Source: Erysipelotrichaceae bacterium (GTDB lineage: Bacteria; Bacillota_I; Bacilli_A; Erysipelotrichales; Coprobacillaceae). From it: a stretch of 24,119 nucleotides of DNA. The stretch is from the NCBI GenBank assembly GCA_018365815.1, contig JAGZJH010000033.1, positions 1-24,119 of the forward strand, given 5' to 3'. Made by a program: the position numbers and the translations under genes. Below the pieces are notes generated by a model. It worked only from the letters and a program-made list of their open reading frames with translations. It ran no database searches and was not told the DNA's origin. Of the stretch, positions 6,864-14,768 are shown one piece after another (positions within the stretch are counted from its first letter, which is position 1; each line of letters begins with the position of its first letter).

Positions 6864-6912
6864 ATAAAAAAAGATTACTTGTATCTCATTTAAACATACA
6901 AGAAATCTTTTA
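6864..6912 (-). terminator. Terminator of the sigV-rsiV-like operon
   Basis: Arms 6870-6884 and 6896-6910 pair over 15 positions with one mismatch. On the minus strand the stem is followed by seven T. It lies just past the stop of the anti-sigma gene. Confidence 0.8.
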
Positions 6913-6925
6913 AAATATGATAAGT

Positions 6926-7765
6926 TTATTTTATAGCATCTGCTATCACAAATTCCGGTAAACCCATATAACCCGGAGCAATTTCATACTTTCCAAAAAC
7001 TACAACTAATTGTTTATTTTCATTAATATAAAACATTTGATCTTCGTTGATTTGTAATTGTTCAACCTCATCCATAAAGAAACTTTGATTTTTGTCTTGT
7101 AAACGTTCTTTACATTGTCTAATCACTTCATTTTTAACTTTTTCTTGATAATCTTGACCTAGAATATCTTGTAAAGTAATCTTTTGACCGGTTGTAATAT
7201 CGTAATTAAAATAGACATTTTTACTATATGATGAAGCCAATATTTGGGTTTTTTCAATCACGAAAGAAACAAATTTTTCATTTGCGTATTTAATTGTATA
7301 ATCAATCGTCGTTTGTATTTTATGAAAGTTTTCTTCAGTTCCTCCCGTTTCAAAATATGCTTTGGCATATTCTTCATCAAGTTCTTTTTGCTCATTTAAC
7401 ATATTAGTAATAGTATCATCAATAATATGATTAATTTTGTTTTGAACATTAATGTTATCAATACCTTCAATATGTGGTGTAATTAAAGTGGTATTTGAAA
7501 ATTCCGTTTCAACCATTTCGTCTCTGAAAGTTAAAAAATGCACTAATAAGTTAATTCCCGGTAATTTTGATAAAGCCTGAGCAATGGTGAGGTTAAAGTT
7601 AATAGCTAGTGTAAATATAATCAAACTTGTCACCACCCATTTTAAAGATCGGTTTAAAATAGAATATTTTTGATGATTTAATAAACGTTGATATTCTTCT
7701 TGATAAGATTCAGGCATTTGAATAGATTGGTAAGCTTTTTTTGTCTCATCTATTCTTTTATTCAT
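6926..7765 (-). CDS. RsiV-like anti-sigma factor (DUF3298)
   Basis: This 279-residue single-pass protein has a short cytosolic part (1-40) to hold the sigma factor and a membrane helix (~42-62). The extracellular region ends in a DUF3298-type domain (~185-275, with FGKYEIAPGYMG near the end). In Bacillus, RsiV binds lysozyme directly and is then cleaved to free SigV; the same layout suggests the same kind of sensor here. The ATG overlaps the end of the sigma gene by 8 nt, with an AGAGGTGAT ribosome site inside that gene, so the pair is tightly coupled. The product is homologous in plan to the N-terminal part of the nearby deacetylase. Lysozyme as ligand is inferred only. Confidence 0.8.
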   Translation of the reverse strand: MNKRIDETKKAYQSIQMPESYQEEYQRLLNHQKYSILNRSLKWVVTSLIIFTLAINFNLTIAQALSKLPGINLLVHFLTFRDEMVETEFSNTTLITPHIEGIDNINVQNKINHIIDDTITNMLNEQKELDEEYAKAYFETGGTEENFHKIQTTIDYTIKYANEKFVSFVIEKTQILASSYSKNVYFNYDITTGQKITLQDILGQDYQEKVKNEVIRQCKERLQDKNQSFFMDEVEQLQINEDQMFYINENKQLVVVFGKYEIAPGYMGLPEFVIADAIK

Positions 7766-8243
7766 TAATCATCACCTCTTTTCTTAAAATTTCTAATGCT
7801 TTTTTGACTTGTGATTTAACTGTACTGACTGGTAAATGGGTGACTGTGGAAATTTCTTCGTAAGTTAAATCTTCATAAAATTTTAAAATAATGACCGTTT
7901 TGTACTTAGGTGGAAGCTTTTGGATAAAATTGATTAAATCGATAGTTTGATTAGATAATTGATTATTTTCATCTTCAATCATTTCAACTTGTTCGCTTGT
8001 TGAAGTTTTAAATAACCGACTACGTCGCGTATAATCATAAATGGTACGTACTAAAATTCTATAAAACCAAGCGTTTAGGGCTTCTGTTTTTTTGAGTAAG
8101 TAGATTTTAGTTAATGCTTTTAAAGTGGCTTCTGAAACAATGTCGTATGCATCTGCACTATGGTGAACGTACATTAAAGCAAAACGGTAAAATTTATCTT
8201 TATTGTTAATTAAATACTCAGTAAGTAATTTCTTTTTATCCAC
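7758..8243 (-). CDS. ECF-type RNA polymerase sigma factor, SigV-like
   Basis: A 161-residue extracytoplasmic-function sigma factor. Region 2 covers ~10-75 (AYDIVSEATLKAL), and region 4 covers ~105-155 with a helix-turn-helix around LTYEEISTVTHLPVSTVKSQ. No sigma region 3 is present, as expected for this group. The start is a GTG at 8243 with AGGAGG at 8252-8257; the overlapping ATG at 8245 is in another frame and closes quickly. Pairing with an RsiV-like anti-sigma factor points to the SigV/CsfV type, which controls lysozyme-resistance genes in Bacillus and Clostridioides. I found no convincing ECF-type (AAC...CGTC) promoter before this gene or before the deacetylase, so the regulon is unproven. 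Confidence 0.88.
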   Translation of the reverse strand: MDKKKLLTEYLINNKDKFYRFALMYVHHSADAYDIVSEATLKALTKIYLLKKTEALNAWFYRILVRTIYDYTRRSRLFKTSTSEQVEMIEDENNQLSNQTIDLINFIQKLPPKYKTVIILKFYEDLTYEEISTVTHLPVSTVKSQVKKALEILRKEVMINE

Positions 8244-8325
8244 ATACGTTGCCTCCTATTATTATGACGTTTAATTATCTTAAAAAGACGAAACTTTTTT
8301 TATTATAACATCTTTAATACTTTTA

Positions 8326-8354
8326 TTGAAATAAGTTTTAAATAAGGCTACAAT
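8326..8354 (+). promoter_or_regulatory. Sigma-A promoter of the DUF7916-like gene
   Basis: TTGAAA (8326-8331) and TACAAT (8349-8354) with a 17-nt spacer lie just ahead of a TAAGGAGGA ribosome site. It faces away from the sigma-factor gene; a TATAAT on the minus strand about 50 nt to the left could serve that gene. Confidence 0.65.
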
Positions 8355-8380
8355 AAATATATATAAGGAGGAATTTTTTA

Positions 8381-9274
8381 ATGAAAAGATTGTTAAGTTG
8401 TCAAGCAAGCGAAATGCTTAATATGAACGGGAAAGAATTGAAACAAGCAATTATGGCTAGTGAAGGTAGAACTGTAATTACTGAAACTGTTGTAGCATGT
8501 TCACCTTTATTAGGAGGAATTACAAATGCGGAATTAGCAGCTGCTTTTGGATCTGATATGATTTTATTAAATGGTTTTGACTGTTTAAATCCTCAAATTG
8601 GTGGTTTACCGGAAACTGATGAACCGGTTAAATTACTTAAAGAATTAACAGGTCGTGTAGTTGGGACAAATTTAGAACCTGTTGATGAAAATGCTGATAT
8701 GATGGAAACTCGTATTGAAATTTCTAAAGGTCGTCAAGCAACTAAAGAAACTTTTATTGCTGCTGAAAAATTAGGTTGTAATTTTGTTTGTTTAACTGGA
8801 AATCCTGGAACTGGAGTAACTAATAAAGCTATCGCTAAAGCAATTAAAGTGGCTAAAGAAAACTTTAGTGGTTTAATTATTGCTGGTAAAATGCACGCTG
8901 CCGGTGTAGATGAACCAGTTGTTGATTTAGATAGTATTAAGGAATTTATTGAAGCCGGTGCTGATGTTATTTTAATGCCTGCAATTAATACTGTTCCTGG
9001 TTTATCTGAAAAAGAAGTGACTAAGGCTTGTCGTTTAATTAAAAAAATGGGGGCTTTATCATTAACTGCAATTGGAACTAGCCAAGAAGGTGCTGATGAA
9101 GCAGTGATTAAAGAAATTGCTTTAATTAATAAACGTGCCGGTGCTGATATTCAACATATTGGTGATGCTGGTTGGTGTGGTGTTGCTTTACCTGAAAATA
9201 TTATGGCTTTATCTGTTGCAATTAGAGGAAAACGCCATACATATTTTAAAATGGCTCAATCTATTAAACGTTAG
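8381..9274 (+). CDS. TIM-barrel protein of unknown function (DUF7916-like)
   Basis: This is a 297-residue soluble protein with the alternating beta-alpha pattern of a TIM barrel. Glycine-rich strand ends include GLIIAGKMHAAG (~163-174) and VILMPAINTVPG (~196-207). It resembles the family labelled DUF7916, whose members have carried unsupported names such as PEP phosphonomutase-like or HAD-like. I see no HAD motif (DxDx[T/V]) and cannot assign a reaction. AAGGAGG precedes the ATG. Codon use is smooth and the frame intact, unlike the decayed genes that follow. A strong stem-loop terminator ends it, so it is a single-gene unit. Confidence 0.6.
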   Translation: MKRLLSCQASEMLNMNGKELKQAIMASEGRTVITETVVACSPLLGGITNAELAAAFGSDMILLNGFDCLNPQIGGLPETDEPVKLLKELTGRVVGTNLEPVDENADMMETRIEISKGRQATKETFIAAEKLGCNFVCLTGNPGTGVTNKAIAKAIKVAKENFSGLIIAGKMHAAGVDEPVVDLDSIKEFIEAGADVILMPAINTVPGLSEKEVTKACRLIKKMGALSLTAIGTSQEGADEAVIKEIALINKRAGADIQHIGDAGWCGVALPENIMALSVAIRGKRHTYFKMAQSIKR

Positions 9275-9311
9275 TTTGTAATTTTAGTTTAAAAACTGAA
9301 TTTGTTTGAAG

Positions 9312-9362
9312 TGAACCTTGTTATTTGATTGTTCAAATAATGAAGGTTCATTTTCTTTTTTT
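9312..9362 (+). terminator. Terminator, copy 1 of a repeated stem-loop
   Basis: Arms TGAACCTT and TTATTTGA (9312-9328) pair with TCAAATAA and AAGGTTCA (9333-9350) around small internal bulges. A T-rich tail follows. The left 17 nt are identical to those of the stem-loop at 17753. The stem starts 38 nt after the preceding stop codon. Confidence 0.8.
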
Positions 9363-9509
9363 GAGAATGTTTTAAGGTGATGTTGAGGGTTATTTGATGA
9401 TGATGAATAAAGGAAAAATGTGAGTAATAGAGTAGGAAAACACAGTATAATTATTCATACTTTTCATAGTTAATATGTTATACTAATGATAGATAAATGA
9501 GGCGAGACG

Positions 9510-9698
9510 ATGAAAAAAACAATACCAATAGAAATAGTAAATTATGAACAATTAAGAAAAGAAAACTATTATTTTGTTGATAAAAGTATGATGATTAGTG
9601 ATTTTTAAAACGAAAAATACTGCGACATTAATAACTCGACCAAGAAGATTTGGAAAGACAATTAACTTATCAATGATGCATCATTTTTTGATTTAGAA
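9510..9698 (+). pseudogene. Truncated AAA-ATPase-like gene (PF09820 type)
   Basis: The start looks genuine: a GAGGCGAG ribosome-site-like stretch, then ATG and 32 codons including EQLRKENYYFVDKS. That is the opening of the AAA-like ATPases often found with DUF1703. The frame stops at TAA (9606-9608). A one-base shift in the T run at 9602-9606 restores the family sequence, including the Walker A region RPRRFGKT (~9643-9666). After MMHHF (~9687) the match ends and sequence from a sugar-acid oxidoreductase begins. Only about 60 of the several hundred usual codons remain, so the gene is dead. The in-frame stop closing this fragment is at 9696-9698. Confidence 0.75.
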
Positions 9699-9979
9699 AC
9701 AGAGGCAGTAGAGTTTGTTTTTAACTTAAATTATATGGGAGCATTACTTCCAACACAAGTTTTTGCACAAAACAAAATCAAAGTTTATTGTTTACAAGTG
9801 ATGGTGAGTTGACACCTCGTTCACATAAAATTATTAACACCACTCCAATGGAAAGATTTGGAACTCTAGATGAATTAATCGGTACACTTTTATATTTAGT
9901 CGATTCTCGTGCTTCGGGATTTGTAAATGGAGTTGTCATTCCTGTAGATGGTGGATTTTTGGCATATTCGGGGGTATAA
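9684..9979 (+). pseudogene. Broken UxuB-type D-mannonate (fructuronate) oxidoreductase
   Basis: Two parts of one short-chain dehydrogenase remain. The first (9684-9767) encodes FFDLETEAVEFVFNLNYMGA and on to PTQVFA. After an internal deletion and frame change near 9768-9770, the C-terminal part gives LLFTSDGELTPR, PMERFG and the terminal PVDGGFLAYSGV, characteristic of the NAD-dependent SDR family that interconverts fructuronate and mannonate. The Rossmann glycine motif and the catalytic YxxxK region are gone, so no enzyme can be made. It lies 1 nt before the remains of uxaC, the enzyme of the preceding pathway step, so both come from one hexuronate operon. Confidence 0.8.
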
Positions 9980-9980
9980 T

Positions 9981-10931
9981 ATGAAAACATTTATAGATCA
10001 AATTTTTTGTTAAATACAAAAACAGCACAACATCTTTATCATCAATATGCTTCAACAATGCCTTATCTTATTGGTAATCCTTTATACCATTGGACACATC
10101 TTGAATTACAACGTTATTTTAATATCACAACACCGCTTAATTTAAAAACAGCACCTGAAATATGGTAAAAAGCAAATGAACAATTAAAATATGATATGAC
10201 AACACGTGAGTTGTTGAAGATGCAAAATGTGGTGGCATTATGTACGACTGATGATCCAATTGATCCTTTGACTTATCATCAAAAATTAAAAGAAGAAAAT
10301 TTTGATATTCAAGTTTTACCAACTTTTAGACCTGATCAAGTATTAAACATTGAAAAAGAAAGTTTTGTTGAGTATATTCATCAATTTGAACAATGTGTTG
10401 GGTTTAAAATTAAAGCGATTAAAGATCTTGAACAAGCGGTAATTTTACGTGTTGAATATTTTAAATCAATGGGGTGTTTAGTCAGTGATCATAGTCTTGA
10501 AAATCATTTTTATGCACCTGTCATTTTACAAGAGGTCAATGATATTTTAATTAACGTCTTAATGGTAAAACTTTATCACTACATGAAATAATGCAATGTT
10601 GATTACAATGGCAGGAAATTTTAATGATGCACCAAATCGTGGAAAAGTGCAATTTGGTGTTCCTTGGTGGTTTAATGATCATCAAAAGGGCATGAAAGAA
10701 CATTTAGAGTCACTGGCAAGTATGGGAGTTTTATCTGTTTTTATTGGTATGTTGACAGATTCAAGAAGCTTTTTATCATTTACTCGACATGAGTATTTTA
10801 AACGTATTTTATGCAACTATATTGGGGAATTAGTTGAAAACGGTGAATATTTTGATGATGAAGAATTTTTAGGAGAGTTAGTTCAAAATATTTGCCTTAA
10901 TAACGCTAAAAATTATTTTGGTTTAAAGTAA
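9981..10931 (+). pseudogene. Broken glucuronate isomerase (uxaC)
   Basis: Remains of an about 470-residue UxaC with at least five lesions. The ATG at 9981 opens MKTFIDQIF, then a 1-nt shift near 10003-10008 leads to LLNTKTAQHLYHQYASTMP. A deletion near 10060 removes the metal-binding HCH region and joins to IGNPLYHWTHLELQRYF. A stop TAA replaces a codon at 10166-10168. The frame then continues with ALCTTDDPIDP and VLPTFRPDQVLNIEK to 10591, shifting near its end. A second deletion joins to TMAGNFND, WWFNDHQKGM and MLTDSRSFLS up to 10931. Homology is unmistakable but the protein cannot be active. The two open stretches at 10196-10591 and 10596-10931 are pieces and not separate genes. Confidence 0.88.
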
Positions 10932-10954
10932 TCTAAAAATTGGAGGAGAAGATT

Positions 10955-11842
10955 ATGCAATGTGTGAGTATTGTTATTCCTGTTTATAACACAGAAAATG
11001 AAATTCAACGAACTATCGATAGTTTACTTCATCAAACTTATCCAAATATTGAAATTATCGTGATTGATGATGGTTCAACAGATCAAAGTGCTAAAATCGT
11101 TCATGAAATGATGCAAACCCACTCGCAAATTAAATATTATTATCAGAAAAATCAAGGGGTGAGTGTTGCACGTAATTATGGAATTCAAAAAGCCACAGGA
11201 GAGTTATTAATGTTTGTCGATAGTGATGATTATGTTTCTGGTGATTATGTTTCTAAAATGGTAGAGGCATTGGAAGATTATGATTTAGTGGTATGTGGTG
11301 TAGAGACACCGGGTAAAGTCAATAATAATTTTCCAATGGTTAAAGAAAAAACAGTGGTTTCTAGTTTAGAACATCTTAAAGATATTTTAACGATGAATAA
11401 TTGTTCATATGTCATTTGGAATAAATTGTATCGAAAAGCGTTGTTTAATCAAACACATATTCATTTTGAAGAAAATTATAGATATGAAGATATGATTTTT
11501 GCTTATGAAATTGCTTTAAATGTTCATCAAGTAGTTTATTTTCCTGATAAACTTTATCATTATTGCACAAGAGAAAATTCTTATATCGCAACTATTCCTC
11601 AAAATAGAGGAAAGCAATATATAGAAGCAATTTTAAAGGTAAAGGAACTTTTAGAAAAACATGAAATTATTCCACTTGTGTCTAACGAATATTATCAGTT
11701 TATGTTAATTAATCATTATTTGTTATCACAATTATTTATTGGAACTAGGCAAGGATTAACATTGGAAAATTATGAACAATCGGCGAAAGTGTTGATGGAT
11801 TTAGTTCGTGAAGCAAGAAATATTAAAAATGAAACTTATTAA
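10955..11842 (+). CDS. Family 2 glycosyltransferase
   Basis: A 295-residue GT-A fold transferase. It opens with SIVIPVYNTE, has the nucleotide-sugar motif DDGST at 38-42 and a DxD-type VDSDD at ~88-92 for metal and donor binding. The second half is less conserved. Such enzymes add sugars to surface glycans or lipids from UDP-type donors; the acceptor is unknown. No membrane segment is obvious, so it probably works at the inner face of the membrane. A TTG start at 10940 is possible, but it would place GGAGGAG inside the gene. The ATG at 10955 right after that ribosome site is chosen. It sits just behind the uxaC remains and has no obvious partner genes. Confidence 0.88.
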   Translation: MQCVSIVIPVYNTENEIQRTIDSLLHQTYPNIEIIVIDDGSTDQSAKIVHEMMQTHSQIKYYYQKNQGVSVARNYGIQKATGELLMFVDSDDYVSGDYVSKMVEALEDYDLVVCGVETPGKVNNNFPMVKEKTVVSSLEHLKDILTMNNCSYVIWNKLYRKALFNQTHIHFEENYRYEDMIFAYEIALNVHQVVYFPDKLYHYCTRENSYIATIPQNRGKQYIEAILKVKELLEKHEIIPLVSNEYYQFMLINHYLLSQLFIGTRQGLTLENYEQSAKVLMDLVREARNIKNETY

Positions 11843-11887
11843 ACACGATTAAGCGTTTTTTTATAAAAAAGGCTATACATTTGTTTA

Positions 11888-11912
11888 AAATAAGCATATA
11901 ATTTGCTTATTT
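11888..11912 (+). promoter_or_regulatory. Inverted repeat enclosing the -10 box of the MATE gene
   Basis: Perfect 9-bp arms AAATAAGCA (11888-11896) and TGCTTATTT (11904-11912) flank TATAAT (11897-11902). No good -35 hexamer is visible 17 nt upstream, so the promoter may need an activator, and the palindrome may be the site of a regulator. Confidence 0.5.
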
Positions 11913-11929
11913 ATAGGGAGGATTAGTCA

Positions 11930-13297
11930 ATGAGTCATCGCAATGGAATCACAGAAGGAGTGATTTGGAAACAATTATTAATATTCTTTTTTCCGATTTT
12001 AATTGGAACATTCTTTCAACAACTTTACAATACAACCGATGCAGTTATTGTGGGAAATTATGTGGGTAAAGAAGCACTTGCAGCCGTAGGAGCAACTGGA
12101 AATTTAATTAACTTATTAGTGGGATTTTTTGTTGGTTTATCTTCTGGGGCAACAGTGATTATTTCGCAATTCTTTGGAGCAAAAGATCATACTAAAGTAA
12201 GCAAAGCAGTTCATACTTCAATTGCTTTATCTATCGTTTCAGGTTTAATTATGATGTTTGTGGGAATTTTAATCGCCCCTAGTGCTTTAAAAATGATTGG
12301 CGTACCTGCTGATATTTTTAACGATTCTTTACTTTATACAAGAATTTATTTTTTAGGAATGATTGCTTCATTACTCTACAACATGGGGGCAGGAATTTTA
12401 AGAGCCGTTGGTGATTCTAAACGTCCTTTGTATTTTTTAATATTAAGTTGTTTTATGAATATTGTTTTAGATATGTTTTTTGTTGTAGTGTTAGACTTAG
12501 CAGTATTGGGAGTATCACTTGCCACTGTATTATCGCAAATATTTAGTGCGGCGTTAGTGATGGGTTCATTATTGAGAACTAAAGAAGATTACAAAGTCAC
12601 TCTCAGTCAGACAAAATTTACAAATGACATCTTAATTAAAATTGTTCAAATTGGAGTTCCAGCCGGATTACAATCTGTTTTATATTCTATCTCAAATTTG
12701 ATTATTCAATCAAATGTCAACGCTTTTGGAACAGATACCATTGCCGCATGGTCTGCTTATGGTAAAATTGATGGGCTATTTTGGATGATTATGGGGGCAT
12801 TTGGTGTTGCCATTACCACTTTTGTAGGACAAAATTTTGGGGCTCAAAAATATGAACGTATGCGAAAAAGTGTCAAAATATGTATATTAATGGCAATGTC
12901 TTCAGCAGTTTTACTAAGTGTATTACTTCATTTATTTGGTGGTGTGGTATTTAGATTATTTACAGATGATACAACAGTCATTGAAAAAGGAATTGAAGTG
13001 ATGGGCTACATGACACCTTATTATTTCACTTATGTCTGTGTTGAAGTTTTATCAGGTGCAATTCGTGGAACCGGCGATTCATTTAAACCAATGATTATTA
13101 CAAGTTTAGGAATTTGTTGTTTACGTTTTGCGTGGGTACTAGGAGTTGTCCCAATATTTAAAACATTAAAATCAGTGGTGCTATGTTACCCAGTAAGTTG
13201 GTCAGCCACTTCGATTATTTTTATTATTTATTATTTAAGAGGAAATTGGCTTAAACGCCGTATACAACAATTAGGTTATGAACCGGAAGTTAAATAG
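11930..13297 (+). CDS. MATE-family multidrug/sodium antiporter
   Basis: A 455-residue polytopic protein with about twelve membrane segments in two similar halves, each beginning with the pattern seen in MATE exporters (QQLYNTTDAVIVGNYVG near residue 30, and a related segment around 240). These proteins expel cationic or other small molecules using a sodium or proton gradient. The start has GGGAGG 8 nt upstream. It is a single-gene unit: an operator-like repeat overlaps its -10 box, and a terminator overlaps its stop. Substrate unknown; this subgroup is usually annotated only to family level. Confidence 0.92.
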   Translation: MSHRNGITEGVIWKQLLIFFFPILIGTFFQQLYNTTDAVIVGNYVGKEALAAVGATGNLINLLVGFFVGLSSGATVIISQFFGAKDHTKVSKAVHTSIALSIVSGLIMMFVGILIAPSALKMIGVPADIFNDSLLYTRIYFLGMIASLLYNMGAGILRAVGDSKRPLYFLILSCFMNIVLDMFFVVVLDLAVLGVSLATVLSQIFSAALVMGSLLRTKEDYKVTLSQTKFTNDILIKIVQIGVPAGLQSVLYSISNLIIQSNVNAFGTDTIAAWSAYGKIDGLFWMIMGAFGVAITTFVGQNFGAQKYERMRKSVKICILMAMSSAVLLSVLLHLFGGVVFRLFTDDTTVIEKGIEVMGYMTPYYFTYVCVEVLSGAIRGTGDSFKPMIITSLGICCLRFAWVLGVVPIFKTLKSVVLCYPVSWSATSIIFIIYYLRGNWLKRRIQQLGYEPEVK

Positions 13298-13322
13298 GGT
13301 GCCGTTTGGTACCCTATTTTTT
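13292..13322 (+). terminator. Terminator of the MATE gene
   Basis: Arms 13292-13303 and 13308-13319 form a 12-position stem with one mismatch and a 4-nt loop, followed by seven T. It overlaps the TAG stop codon. Confidence 0.88.
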
Positions 13323-13432
13323 AGAATGCTTTTTGTGATTTTGCCTAGTTCTAAAATAATTAAAAACAATACTAATCCATCAGTCAACCCCTCATATTCT
13401 TCAAAAATATAGGCGATAAAATACACCCTATT

Positions 13433-13615
13433 TTATTCATTAAAACAAGTGATTTTTAAATCCTTAAAATATCCTTGCGTTCCAATATCTACAAACAATC
13501 CAACACTTCCGGAAGAATCTCCATGTTTTAAATCATTAACAACTAAAACCGGTGATTTATTATCATTAATATAAAACTCTGCTTTATTTTTAATGGATAA
13601 ATAGATAGGAAAATG
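13433..13615 (-). pseudogene. C-terminal scrap of a concanavalin/LamG-like carbohydrate-domain protein
   Basis: The gap between MATE and capA is 364 nt. Its minus strand holds about 60 sense codons ending at a stop (13433-13435). They read AEFYINDNKSPVLVVNDLK and then GSVGLFVDIGTQGYFKDLKI. This pattern is typical of the last strands of concanavalin-A-like domains such as DUF1080 (family-16-like, keto-disaccharide hydrolase type). An in-frame stop lies directly upstream (13616-13618) and no start or ribosome site exists. It is the 3' end of a lost gene. The exact parent family is uncertain. The remainder of the gap (13323-13432) shows nothing recognisable. Confidence 0.65.
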
Positions 13616-13621
13616 TTAAAA

Positions 13622-13650
13622 TTGAATAAATGACAATTGTTATTGATAAT
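13622..13650 (+). promoter_or_regulatory. Sigma-A promoter of the capA-folD-ychF-srtB block
   Basis: TTGAAT (13622-13627) and GATAAT (13645-13650) with a 17-nt spacer lie 24 nt before the capA start. The promoter sits immediately next to the decayed carbohydrate-domain fragment. Confidence 0.6.
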
Positions 13651-13673
13651 GAAATGGAAATGTGGGGGTTTTT

Positions 13674-14759
13674 ATGAATAGTAAAAGAAAGTTAAAAATA
13701 TTAAAGCGTACTACTTTTGTGTTATCTTTAAATGTAATAGTATTATCAGTTCTTGCTTTTTCATTAAAAACGCAGCAACACCCTACTTTTGAAGATGATA
13801 CACTAGAAGTATTAACACCAACTTTACCTCAAGAAGAAATTAAACGAGATAAAATTAAGACGATAAAAATTAGTGCAGCTGGAGACTTTACGTTAGGAAC
13901 AGATGAAAACTTTAGCTATGCATCAAGTTTTAATGCAAAGTATAAAAGTGCTGGACCCGACCATTTTTTAAAAAATGTAAAAGATGTTTTTAATCAAGAT
14001 GATTTAACTTTAGCAAATTTAGAAGGAACTTTAACCAAAGAAACCGCAAGACAAGATAAACAATTTGCTTTTAAAGGAGAACCTGAATATGCCTCGTTAC
14101 TATCTAATGCTTCAATTGAAGCGGTGAATTTAGCGAATAATCATACCTACGATTATGGACAAAAAAGTTATCAAGATACAATTCAGAATGTTGAAAATGT
14201 TGGGGTCAAAACATTTGGTTATGAACGTAATTATATTTATGAGATTAATGGTATTAAAGTTGGTTTAATTGGAACAAATGCATTAGGAAACCCTTTAAAT
14301 AAACAACAAGAAATTTTAAATAATATAAAAAAAGTTAAAGAAGAAGGAGCAAATTTGATTGTAATCAGTATCCATTGGGGAATTGAAAGAGATCAATATC
14401 CAATGAAAGAACAAATACAATTAGCCCATACTTTAATAGATGAAGGTGCAGATTTAATCTTAGGAACACACCCTCATGTATTACAAGGAATTGAAAAATA
14501 CAATGGAAAAAATATTGTGTATAGTTTAGGTAATTTCTGTTATGGGGGGCATAGTGGGCCGGCAGATAAAGATACAATGATTTTTCAACAAACATTCACA
14601 TTTGTTAATGATAATTTACAACTAGATGATAATACAAATGTAATTCCATGCTCTATTTCATCAGTGAGTGGTTATAACGATTATGCACCTACGATAAGTA
14701 GTGATTTAGAAAAAGATAGAATTACTGAAAAAATTAGAAAATTAAGTGAGAAATTTTAG
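13674..14759 (+). CDS. CapA/PgsA-like metallophosphatase-fold protein, membrane-anchored
   Basis: A 361-residue protein with an N-terminal membrane helix (~13-31) and an extracellular CapA domain (PF09587). It keeps the metal-site motifs of the family: AAGD (Asp71), NLEG (Glu117), NNH (Asn156/His157), SIHWG (His234) and GTHPHV (His266/His268). Family members take part in poly-gamma-glutamate capsule export, or act as wall-linked phosphoesterases of unknown substrate. No capB or capC lies nearby, so capsule synthesis is not supported. A GTG at 13662 would add four residues; the ATG at 13674 behind GTGGGGGT is preferred. Its TAG stop overlaps the AGGAG of folD, indicating an operon. Confidence 0.85.
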   Translation: MNSKRKLKILKRTTFVLSLNVIVLSVLAFSLKTQQHPTFEDDTLEVLTPTLPQEEIKRDKIKTIKISAAGDFTLGTDENFSYASSFNAKYKSAGPDHFLKNVKDVFNQDDLTLANLEGTLTKETARQDKQFAFKGEPEYASLLSNASIEAVNLANNHTYDYGQKSYQDTIQNVENVGVKTFGYERNYIYEINGIKVGLIGTNALGNPLNKQQEILNNIKKVKEEGANLIVISIHWGIERDQYPMKEQIQLAHTLIDEGADLILGTHPHVLQGIEKYNGKNIVYSLGNFCYGGHSGPADKDTMIFQQTFTFVNDNLQLDDNTNVIPCSISSVSGYNDYAPTISSDLEKDRITEKIRKLSEKF

Positions 14760-14768
14760 GAGAAAATT

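Noticed and set aside
8270..8310. CGTC tetranucleotides before the sigma gene as ECF -10 elements for autoregulation.
   Set aside because: No AAC-type -35 motif lies 16-17 nt upstream of either CGTC on the minus strand; a sigma-A-like TATAAT fits equally well or better.
9788..9979. A small SDR-like gene of 63 codons.
   Set aside because: It is the C-terminal end of a full-length oxidoreductase; the upstream piece is present in another frame and the start is not a real initiation site.
10196..10931. Two separate hypothetical genes (131 and 111 codons).
   Set aside because: Both are consecutive pieces of glucuronate isomerase in different frames, without ribosome sites of their own.
13323..13432. 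Continuation of the minus-strand frame past the remnant's stop, with a hydrophobic stretch (LVLFLIILEL).
   Set aside because: No recognisable family, no start, and it continues into the antisense of the MATE gene.
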